From Wolfiporia cocos (lineage: Eukaryota; Basidiomycota; Agaricomycetes; Polyporales; Phaeolaceae): a stretch of 64,000 nt of DNA. The notes below the pieces were generated by a model. It was not told the DNA's origin. It made no database searches and saw only the letters and a list, made by a program, of their open reading frames with translations. A program made the translations under genes and the position numbers. The DNA lies in NCBI GenBank assembly GCA_029448655.1, contig JACCLO010000008.1, positions 434,001-498,000 on the forward strand, given 5' to 3'. Positions 32,144-40,624 of this stretch are shown piece after piece (the first letter of the stretch is position 1; each line of letters begins with the position of its first letter).

Positions 32144-33991
32144 CTAGGCAAAATCCTGTTCTTCTACGAGCCGTGCTAGGAGCTCGGGGTTCTTGGCTTT
32201 CAGAGCCCTAATTGCTGTGACCGCTCTGTTGGCGGTGATGTATTCAGTCTCTTCTTCAGAGACTTCTTCAATGCGAGCTTCTTGCTCGGCTTCTTCCTCT
32301 TCGGTTTTTCGAGTAGTCCGCCTAGGGCGGGCTGGCTTCCTTGGCTTCTTCGGGCAGTCTCGCAACATATGCCCTGGCTGATGACAGGTGAAACATTTTC
32401 CCTTCTTGATGTGATCGTCCCTTTCCTGGGTGGTCATTCGATCTACATCCATCGCATTCGGATCTTTCGGTGCGGGTGCCTGTGGAGCACTAGTGCGTCC
32501 GTTATGCTGGTTCGAGGTTTGCCACGCCTTTTTCTTGACAACCGGTTTATCCCGTTTCAAGAATATCTTGTACGTATTTTCATAGTACGAGGCAGCGGAC
32601 TGCCATTCATCAATGGTCGCTGGTAGCGGCCGAACGCCGATGATGTATCGGGTCGTATGTTCGGGTAACCCTTTCTCGAACAGGGTTATGAGCAACGCGT
32701 TTCCGTCCACGCTGTATCGATCGTACTGGGCCTTCCCGGCCAAGTTATTGAACTCGGTGATATAATCATCGATGTCCTTTCTGTCCTGGGTTACGTCCAG
32801 GATTTTCTTCCGCGCTTTCTGTACCTCTTCGATGGCTCCGAAGGCTTTCTGGAAGTCTGCATCAAATTGTGCAAGACTAGGCGGGAAGAATCGTTTCGTC
32901 TGGGGGTTCGTATAAACCCGGTGATAATTCTGTTTCCATTGGCCCGTTTTCCCCTTGTTCGAAATATAAGAGAGGATAAAGATCACTCTCTGAACGTCGT
33001 TCTGGAACGACGTTTCGTACATCGTAAACCAGGAATTGCACTGGTTTATGAAGTTCTGCATGTCGGATCGTTCCCCGTCGAATACGTCTGGGGGATTGAT
33101 CTTTATCATTGGGGGTCGGTAGTACGGGTTCGGCGCCGGAGGTTGGGGCTGCGGCGCATTCGGTGGTGGAGGCCCTCCTGGGGGTCCTCCTCCTCCCGGG
33201 TATCCTCCACCCGGGTTTCCTGGGTTTCCTCCGGGGTTCCCTGGGTTCCCTCCAGGGTTTCCTCCTCCGGGGTTCGTGGGGGTTCCTCCTCCGAGTCCTC
33301 CAGGAGGGGGGGGATTCCCTCCTCCGAGTCCGAAGTTTCCTCCCAGTCCTCCTCCGCTTGTACCTGCGGAGGTTCGTCCAAATAGGCCTGAAGGCCATGT
33401 TCCTGGGTTTGTCGTTCCCATTCCTCCGCTTGGGCTAGTCCAAGACGGATTTCCTCCGCTACCCATTCCGGGTGCGTTCTGTGGGGGGTTTCCAAAGAGG
33501 TTTGTTCCTCCAGCCATAGGCCCAATCCCACTCTGCGCAAAAGCAGATATAAATCCTGGAGGGTCCTGTCCTCCGGTCTGGCTGTTATCTGTTCCTGTAA
33601 AGTTTCCAGGATTTCTCCCATCATCTCCGATGCGCTCAATTCCTGCCATTCCTGTGGCGCCCGAAGGCTGATTCGTATTTCCATCGGCATCGAAGGTTCT
33701 GTTGATGGTTTCGGTTTCGTTTTCGGTCAACGTCGCGGTTGACATCGGAGGAATTTCTCCGAATCGTTCGAACGCTTCACGCGTTATTTCCCAAGCGGTT
33801 GTTCTTGCGGAGGGGTATACTTCTACCCACTTCGATGCCCTATCTTCTCTTGGAATGACAACAATTCCTCCGCGGTTACGGAAGGCTCCAATGGTGTCAG
33901 TCCACTCGTATTGGTTGAGTCTGTAGACTCCCTGAATGTCCTCGGGCAAGAGTTCAATCAGTCGTGCTGGGAATTCTGGTCCAAATATCAT
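32144..33991 (-). CDS. gag: Gypsy Gag polyprotein with CCHC zinc knuckle
   Basis: 615 residues. The N-terminal third is rich in T, N and G. A glycine/proline/asparagine repeat built on GGNPGNPGG follows (about residues 195-280). Next is a retrotransposon gag domain (YYRPPMIKINPPDVFDGERS; FDADFQKAFG; YITEFNNLAGKAQYD) that should form the capsid, then one nucleocapsid knuckle CFTCHQPGHMLRDC and a basic-acidic tail. The stop TAG is 11 bases before the pol ATG, and pol is in the -1 frame relative to gag. The start MIFGPEF at 33991 is the first ATG after the 5' LTR and primer-binding site. Confidence 0.93.
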   Translation of the reverse strand: MIFGPEFPARLIELLPEDIQGVYRLNQYEWTDTIGAFRNRGGIVVIPREDRASKWVEVYPSARTTAWEITREAFERFGEIPPMSTATLTENETETINRTFDADGNTNQPSGATGMAGIERIGDDGRNPGNFTGTDNSQTGGQDPPGFISAFAQSGIGPMAGGTNLFGNPPQNAPGMGSGGNPSWTSPSGGMGTTNPGTWPSGLFGRTSAGTSGGGLGGNFGLGGGNPPPPGGLGGGTPTNPGGGNPGGNPGNPGGNPGNPGGGYPGGGGPPGGPPPPNAPQPQPPAPNPYYRPPMIKINPPDVFDGERSDMQNFINQCNSWFTMYETSFQNDVQRVIFILSYISNKGKTGQWKQNYHRVYTNPQTKRFFPPSLAQFDADFQKAFGAIEEVQKARKKILDVTQDRKDIDDYITEFNNLAGKAQYDRYSVDGNALLITLFEKGLPEHTTRYIIGVRPLPATIDEWQSAASYYENTYKIFLKRDKPVVKKKAWQTSNQHNGRTSAPQAPAPKDPNAMDVDRMTTQERDDHIKKGKCFTCHQPGHMLRDCPKKPRKPARPRRTTRKTEEEEAEQEARIEEVSEEETEYITANRAVTAIRALKAKNPELLARLVEEQDFA

Positions 33992-34025
33992 GTGCCCTTA
34001 CACCGTGGTAGGTGAGGGTGTGATA

Positions 34026-34036
34026 AGCTCGACCTT
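34026..34036 (-). promoter_or_regulatory. Candidate self-priming primer-binding site
   Basis: One base inside the 5' LTR, the element-sense sequence AAGGTCGAGCT is the exact reverse complement of AGCTCGACCTT at 34372-34362 inside the LTR, about 35 bases downstream of the start of a TATATAAA box. It does not begin with the TGG typical of tRNA primer sites. This arrangement fits the self-priming known for Tf1/sushi chromoviruses, where the 5' end of the mRNA folds back to prime reverse transcription. Confidence 0.75.
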
Positions 34037-34037
34037 C

Positions 34038-34745
34038 TGTTACGGGTCGAATACCCGTTCGTATATTCGAGTCGCGAATATAGATCGTTCTTCTGCACGT
34101 AGGCACGTCGCCGTATGCAAGGCAAATACTCGTTAGATGCCTTCGGGTCCTAAGTGAAGTTCTTAGGAGATCGGTTAATATCCAATACGCGTTAGAGGAT
34201 ATAATCTGTTCAAGTGCGAGTCGAATAGAATATAAGACTCGCCTAAGCCCGAGAAGTCAATGTGCACTTCGAGGACTTAGTCGTTCGATTGCTCGAGGGA
34301 GAAATACTGAACGTAGTTTCCTACGTTTGAGAACGAGTATAAGACTTCTTGTTTATACAACAAGGTCGAGCTGAAGAGCCTCGACAGTAAGTACACGAGT
34401 TTATATACTACGTTAGTTTTTAGGGGTCAAGCCTGTCCCAGATGTCACCGCTACTATCTACGCTATAGTACCAAACGTTTGATAAGTATGTAGTGATATA
34501 TCCGAGACGATAGATAGGAATGATGGCGGTTGAACGCCATCTATCAGCTAATAAATGATAAACACGAAACGGTGGCAGAGTTGGATCTGCCAAAGATGAA
34601 ACGCGCCCTTCATGCTAGTACAACTGGGGATGCACCCAGTAGAATCACGAGTAGCCAGGGGGTTGGTTATGCAACAAGTCCCTGTATCGTATTCACCCTA
34701 TGGTGAGTTCTGCCAGCGTCTGAAAAATTCAAAATAACCGTAACA
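34038..34745 (-). repeat. 5' LTR of the gypsy element (promoter LTR)
   Basis: 708 bp, upstream end for the minus-strand element and no different from the 3' LTR on reading. In element sense a TATATAAA box lies at 34407-34400. The predicted transcript start (AGCTCGACCTT) begins at 34372, 35 bases after the start of the box. Confidence 0.95.
34400..34407 (-). promoter_or_regulatory. TATA box in gypsy LTR
   Basis: TATATAAA in element sense. Its spacing to AGCTCGACCTT is right for RNA polymerase II initiation. The same box is kept in the solo LTR near 21480. Confidence 0.7.
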
Positions 34746-34750
34746 AGCAG

Positions 34751-35293
34751 TAAGGTACAGCTGTGGTACAGTATGACTCAACTTTCTACACCAGATCAAT
34801 TGTCTCATGTCTATGGTATAGATAAACCATTGCCATTGATGTATAGGAAAACACTCACCACTGACTATTCTGTATGCTGCATAGACTGCAAGATTTAACC
34901 AGGACTAGGGGTGGCTATCAATGAAAAATACATGTCAGTGCATATACTCATCTATACAATATCATACATGTCACATTCTGCAGGACTGCCACATCCACTG
35001 ACAGAGGAGAGGGACTTGGAGGAGGAGGAGGAAGGGATTGAAGTATGCAGGCTGAAGACAAGTTGGAGTCTTGTGCTTCATGACATCAGCAGTAGCCAAT
35101 TGAATTAAAATAAGGATATATAGCTCCTTAATTGGACTTGGCGCAGAATATTATGTATTTACATCAACTAATAACCTAATACTGGCGCAGTCTTTTGACA
35201 GTTAGTCAGGGATCTGTCAGAAATCTGTCACAAATTCTGAAGGGATTCTGACTAGCATCTGCCCAGAATCGGTGATTCCGACGAGATTCTGAG
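34751..35293. other. Right flank of the gypsy element
   Basis: No gene is supported. Part of it continues the unassigned sequence at 25836-26278 interrupted by the gypsy insertion. A GAG-rich run (GGAGGAGGAGGAAGG) lies near 35017. Confidence 0.35.
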
Positions 35294-35776
35294 GTGTCAG
35301 AAAACCGGCGGCTTCACGCAGTGCTTGTCCTTCACACTTGTACAACCGCCCCCCCTGTCGACCTCGCTGCCTATGCAGTCATAACTAAGGCCCTACCTCC
35401 TTATCGCTTAACACTGGCCCAGCTCATTACTCCCCAGCGTGCAGGTCGGTCGCAGGGTCTCACTCATTCACAGGAGGCATTCAAGCGTGCATGGGAACAT
35501 CTGCTAACAGTCCCCGTCAACGGTGTGTACACAACGAACATTGCACAGTGGACATGTGACTGCGGAGCCCAGAAATACCACTCGTACCTTCTGTGCAAAC
35601 ATCTCGTACAGAAGGCCGGGCCTCTACCTGCTCAGTGGTGGGTTTCCACTGTCCGATATCATATCCCTCCATTTTACACTGTACTAATTGATGGCGTTGT
35701 CGCCCCGCCACCTGAGGAGCAGGCACCACATGCCTGGCATACTCGCATGCCTCAGGTGAGCATTGTAGCATTGTAG
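35294..35776 (+). pseudogene. Fragment of a SWIM-type zinc-finger protein (transposon-associated)
   Basis: The 160-residue frame contains WTCDCGAQKYHSYLLCKHLV, a C-x-C...C-x-H arrangement of the SWIM type. TPQRAGRSQGLTHSQEAFKR precedes it, and AQWWVSTVRYHIPPFY follows. This order is typical of the C-terminal part of large agaricomycete proteins related to MULE-type transposases. The upstream catalytic part is missing and no ATG-linked upstream exon is seen, so it is probably a relic at the right edge of the island. SWIM fingers bind nucleic acid or protein. Confidence 0.6.
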
Positions 35777-36361
35777 TTGACGATGATTTGAACATCCTAG
35801 CAGGTTTTGTCTTCTCCTTCAAGGCCTATTCCAACAGGAGGAGATGGCCTGATACAGACATGCGCAGGAGGTAACAGGGGCTTCATAGTAAGAATGCTAC
35901 TTGACCGTAATACTATTTTCTAATTCCTGAGTTCTCACAGCTCAACGACGAAGATGAAGTTGATGTAGACAGCTTGATCATGGTGCTGCAATGCTCGTTG
36001 CATATCCTTGAGGACCAATGGGAACGTGCAGAGCCGCGCTGGTTCAAAAACGCAGCACGGATAAACGCTGGGAAAGGGATATCCGCCGTCATGAACAGCA
36101 TCGTACAATGACTATCACAAACTCAAACTCACGCCAGCAACCACTAGCTACTAATGTTATTGGTTACAAGTACTCTAACAGTAGCAGGGATATGACCTTC
36201 CTACATTCAAATATCTGCAATAAATGTGCCGCCATAACGTTCGTCAATGGGGCGCACAGGAGCGCCCACCCCTGGGAAATGCACGTGATGTCTGGCGCTT
36301 GGTGCTACGCAACCCGCTGGGTAATTAACCTCAAGTACTACCTCAAGTGCTTAGAGCCGCC
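35777..36361. other. Upstream region of the GNAT gene
   Basis: No supported gene. It contains the junction between transposon relics and host sequence and should include the GNAT promoter. Confidence 0.4.
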
Positions 36362-37352
36362 ATGTCTTCCCCTACATTCACTGTGCAGCAGGTCGCAAAG
36401 CCCACAGGTGTGCTACTTACGCTACTTCCATTCGCGTTCTCACAGCTCACGGCAACTGCTCAGAGGCTCAGGTCCAGGACGCTGCACGAATCTTTGCCGA
36501 TCTCATGCCAGCAGGTCGCCTTCTGATTTCAATATACTCCTTCGTGTTCGTTCTCATTCTGCGCTTGTTCAGATCCACTTGCAATCGCGTTGACCGGAAG
36601 CAACACAACCCTATTGCCCGAGCTCGCACAGGCAATGATAAGGCCCATAGCACTCCAGATTGGCGACATGTACGTCGCACTAGATGAAAATGGGACCATG
36701 ATTGGGTTTAGTATGTGGGTCCCACCTGGACAGCTTTTCTACGTACGTATGATTGCAGCGACCAGACCAAAGCAAAACACTGATCGATATATCAAAAGAG
36801 AGGAGCAGTTGAAACTCGGGTATACGGACTATCTCAGAAAGCTGCCTGATGAGGCCAAAGCGCACTTTGCGATGACGGTTTGTAGCGTTGTGGTAAACAC
36901 GTAACTCGTCTCACTGGCGCGTTATCGTATAGCTCGGGCACGACTTTCCCAAAGTGATAGACGAGTTCTCTGGAATGGAAAATGTAAGCTCCTCGACAAC
37001 GTAGGCGACTGGAGGTTCATTCATGCTTATATTGTATCGATCGTCCAGACCGAACGGAACTGCTACTGGTGCAATTTTAACTTCGTAAAGGCTGAATATC
37101 AAGGAAAGGGGGTAGCAAGGGCAATGTTCCAACTAGTATTTCAGAACGCTCGCCAGAACGGCTACACGATGGCGCTAGCCACAACAAATGCTCGAAATGT
37201 GCTTTGAACCTTTCTACACATTATGATGAGGCTGACTCAAATGGGTGTAGGTCATCATATATGAGCATCTCGGCTTTCAGATGAAAGGTTTTCGGGAAAT
37301 GCCATCTCCTTGGGGCTCTTGGCCTGCTTGGATCTTTGTGCGCAAGCCGTAG
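36362..37352 (+). CDS. GNAT-family N-acetyltransferase
   Basis: Seven exons (36362-36407, 36446-36514, 36573-36742, 36803-36877, 36933-36983, 37049-37198, 37251-37352) give 220 residues with the frame closing exactly. The family transfers acetyl from acetyl-CoA to an amine. Visible features are an N-terminal helix (EAQVQDAARIFADLM), the strand pair MYVALDENGTMIGFSMWVPPG, then FVKAEYQGKGVARAMFQLVF. The last contains the Q-x-x-G-x-A acetyl-CoA loop (QGKGVA). ALATTNARNVIIYEHLGFQ follows, and the protein ends PSPWGSWPAWIFVRKP. This is the small cytosolic GNAT type expanded in basidiomycetes; the substrate is unknown. The exon 3/4 intron is 60 bp and in frame, so retention would not break the protein. 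Confidence 0.88.
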
Positions 37353-38896
37353 TGACGTTCTGCTTCCAGACGATATGTTCGGTTGGATGGGTGATAATGA
37401 TAGCTCAGATACCGTAATATCAGAATGTCACGCATAAATGTTTACCATACGCCACAACCTGAACTTGCTGAGACTAAGCAATCAGGAGTGAGTTTATGTT
37501 TTCAAATTCAAATTTGTTATGTCAGCCTGCGGTGAACGTCATGATAACTCATAGGAAACAGAAACACTCCCACAATCTGAACAGTCCTTATTGACGCACG
37601 CCATGCGCTAGACAGCACCCTTCGCCATCAGTTCGAAAGGTGTTACATGAAACGTGCTCAAACGCCGCTATGGCAAGCCGCCGAACTATCCTTGTCATGA
37701 TAGCGGATCATTTAGTTCCTTTTGCCGTAGTCCGACTTGATAGTTTGAGGTCTGGAATCTTCGTTTCCATATCCGAAGGCCTTAAGCGTTTGCAAAGTGA
37801 GTGGTTGTTTCCCGACGACCAGCATCTCTCTATCTTGTCTATTGTCGTTGTCATGAAAGTCAACCCGGAGCAAGATGATGAATGTATCGCCCTACTTGAA
37901 AGCTACGATACTGCTAATTCGTCGCATAACACAGCAACAGACATCATAGGTAGGCATGGAAAATATGATGGAGTGGTCGGAGAGCTGACTGGGGCTTCCA
38001 GCAACGCCATCGCACTTCAGTTCATCTCATCTTATTCCCGCTACCGAAGGTAGTGGGTTCTTATCGCTGCCGCGCTATTTTGCCACAGCGTTGAAGAAGA
38101 TGGGCGGGTCATCGCCATATCGGGCACAAGAGAGGTCCACCTAACCAGGCGCTGGCACCATCACACTATCAGCGGCTGTGATCGCACTATTAATGCTCCA
38201 TCACACTCACAGGATTCAATCGCACTATTACTACTATCGCACTATCACACTAAACTCGTATATACTCCCAGGTTTCATTTATTCTTCTTGCGTTGCGGAC
38301 CTCAAGCTTGCGTGTGTGAGGAGAATGACTGGTGGAAGCAGGTAAGCAAATAATCGTGGATAATGGCTATTCTTCAGTTCTAATACGCTGCTCAAACAGT
38401 ATGATTTATCCTCGCGGCTTGAGACTTGATATCGTAGCATTGCATCCGGGCCAGCGCATAACGCGAAGTCGCAAATGGACCCACTAGAGGCAGACTTTGA
38501 AATTTGATGTCCGGACAGGTGTTTCTCCTTTCTTTCGATCATGTCATGTCATTTCTGCAGTTGCATGACAAAATCATCCCATCTCTCTGGTTTTTTCGTG
38601 CGCTAACGTCCTGCGCTATCACTGGGACCTGGATCTCCTCCCAAGTATTAGTATTTCTCTACAGAATGAACTTGGACGGGACACGCTTACTCATGGCGGC
38701 GAACTGGAAGACGGGTCGCTGTGGAGAGAGAGGCTGACGAGGTGACGAGACGCGTGGTAAGCCACCTGTCAGCCTCCAAGTTCAACATACATAAGGCGTC
38801 GTCCCCCCATCCCTCTCCTCACCTATCCCTTTCGCGAATCACATCCTGTTGACCAGTCGATACCCTTCGTGGAACCACATTCATTGATCTTACATA
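37353..38896. other. Intergenic, no supported gene
   Basis: A 137-codon frame at 37640-38053 has no recognisable motif or splice-consistent extension and is not called. The stretch contains the right TAGTGCGAT-type repeat cluster. Its last part should be the promoter of the next gene; a CATAAG/CCTATCCC pyrimidine-rich leader lies at 38787-38880. Confidence 0.4.
38157..38255. repeat. Degenerate TAGTGCGAT repeat cluster (right, inverted)
   Basis: Several copies of the reverse complement ATCGCACTA and variants (ATCACACTA, AATCGCACTATTA) occur within 100 bp. It is the same motif, in opposite orientation, as the cluster at 14562-14680. The two clusters bracket the transposon island and some host genes. 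Confidence 0.7.
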
Positions 38897-40624
38897 ATGT
38901 CTAACCTACCCATCGCTAATGTCGCCGGTGCCTCGGCATTGTTCAAAGACTACCGCGACCTCTACAAGCGGACGTACCCGATGCTTAGGCGTACGTGGTA
39001 CATCGCCGAGCCCTGGGCTGCAGTACGTCTGGGGATCAGGTACTTCAGGAACAAGGATGAGTACCGGGCCCACATCCGTGCCGACTTCGACCCTAGTGGT
39101 CGTCATCGTCCACCCGACCGGAACGTCGATAGACACAACATCCGTCGCATCTACCTCGGCGAGCTGTCCTGGGTCGAGCAGCTGGAACATGCGTCACCTG
39201 GATCAAAGCGTAAGCGGTTGACGCCTGTCCTGGAGCATACTCTAGAGGGACGAGAGGATGAAGAAGGACGGCAGCTAACGTTCAAGCGTTGTACCGATGG
39301 GATGCGTGCGAAATTGGCTGAGGGAAAGTGCCCAGTGACGTTCCTGACGCAGGTTTGTGTTTACGCTGTAAACTTGTACCATCACCATCACCATCACTCA
39401 TACCCCGTCATTGTAGCCGGCTGAGAGCATGGACATTGAGAGTGAGGCGGACATGTCCGGACAGACGTTGATCGACACGTCCTTTGGCGAGACAACCTTG
39501 TGCGCCAGCGCATATAAAGACATTGTGTCGATGCCTGGCGGGTTCAGTCCTGCTTGCAGAGCAGACTCCAGCGAGGACCTGTATGGACCTCTCGCGCCTG
39601 GCGGCTCAGCGCCCACATCCTTAGGACCTCTGATATCATTCGCGAAAATAGGCCCCAGATCCTCGCCCAGTGTTCCACAAGTTCTACGTACGCCACTCAT
39701 CTCTATCGACGTGTTGTGTTATCAACTCATTCCCTCATTCTGGCAGCAGCTGTCAACAAGAGCACCGCAGAATTCACGATGCCACACTCTGTAGATTCTG
39801 AGAACGAGGATATCATTATGGAGGTTGCTCCCGCCCTCGTTTCCTCTGTCTCACTTCCGCTCATGGATGTGGATCTCGACTGTATCACCGGGAATTTGAA
39901 GGCTTCGTCTATTACCGACATGGTACCATGCGACGGGAACGCGCGCAATATCCAGGACAGGCCGACCGAATTTGCCATCGAAGACGTTGAAATGTCAATG
40001 GAAGAGCCTGCTGTTCCCGTCCCCGTATCTGTAGTCGACAGCTGCATCGTACCCGTACCCACCCCTCAGCAGTCTGCATTCATGGTGATCGCCCAAGGCG
40101 CGCGTCGCGTGCAGGGCTTTGCCCACGGCCTTTGGTTCATGGGCACGTCGACGCTCCTCGGGCCTACTCCCGCTGCTACCGATGTTGCTGTCGATGTCGA
40201 GATGGGCAACGGCTCAGTCACTCTATGCGAGGACGCCGACATCGAGATGACCGACGAGCATGTCCACCCGCGCGTCGTCCAGGATGCACGCAGGGCTGTC
40301 CCGCCTCTGCGGGATGTCACTAACGTCCGAGCCACCTGTTTTCGTAGCAGATGTCCTGCGGATAGCATTCCCGCCCAGGCTCCGCACGTAGCCATCACCC
40401 AGTCGTCCAGCATCGTCGCCCATCGCCAGGTCTACGGCACCCCTCAGCGCTCCAACGCCTGCACTCGTTCCAACGCGATGATTGGTCCCCGCGATGCGCC
40501 TGTCGTCCAGGTCCGCTGCTCAAGCCCTCTCCGCAACATCGTCGCTTCTCAGCCGAGGACACCACCGATCCCCCAGTGTCCCCCGTCGCCGACACCTCGT
40601 TCGCGATACCGCACGCAGAGATAG
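38897..40624 (+). CDS. Uncharacterised three-exon protein
   Basis: Exons 38897-39352, 39417-39687 and 39747-40624 give 534 residues with intact frame. The first exon is well structured: FKDYRDLYKRTYPMLRRTWY, AVRLGIRYFRNKDEYRAHI, and an RHNIRRIYLGELSWVEQLE block. The remainder is acidic and then serine/proline-rich, with recurrent short acidic methionine motifs (MDVDLD, DVEMSMEE, DADIEMTDE), ending in a basic SP-rich tail. No known domain was recognised; the first exon only superficially resembles LYR-type motifs and that is not claimed. The first intron (39353-39416) contains a CACCAT repeat that would encode six histidines if read through. Localisation and function are unknown. Confidence 0.65.

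Larger units (their letters stand above)
26284..34745 (-). mobile_element. Complete Ty3/gypsy chromovirus with dUTPase
   Basis: 8462 bp with two 708-bp LTRs that show no difference on reading, 8-bp inverted termini TGTTACGG/CCGTAACA, and a 5-bp TSD AGCAG at 26279-26283 and 34746-34750. It is transcribed on the minus strand. Gene order is gag, then pol in a different frame (protease, dUTPase, reverse transcriptase, RNase H, integrase, chromodomain), plus a third overlapping ORF. Protein order and the chromodomain place it among chromoviruses. Identical LTRs and intact long frames indicate a very recent insertion that may still be active. A solo LTR of the same family lies at 21118-21817, so the family has a history in this locus. 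Confidence 0.97.

Noticed and set aside
32867..33671. Plus-strand frames over Gag (172 and 131 codons)
   Set aside because: They mirror the Gly/Pro/Asn repeat of Gag and lack independent evidence.
37640..38053. 137-codon frame downstream of the GNAT gene
   Set aside because: Looks codon-plausible but has no motif and no context, so it is not called as a gene.
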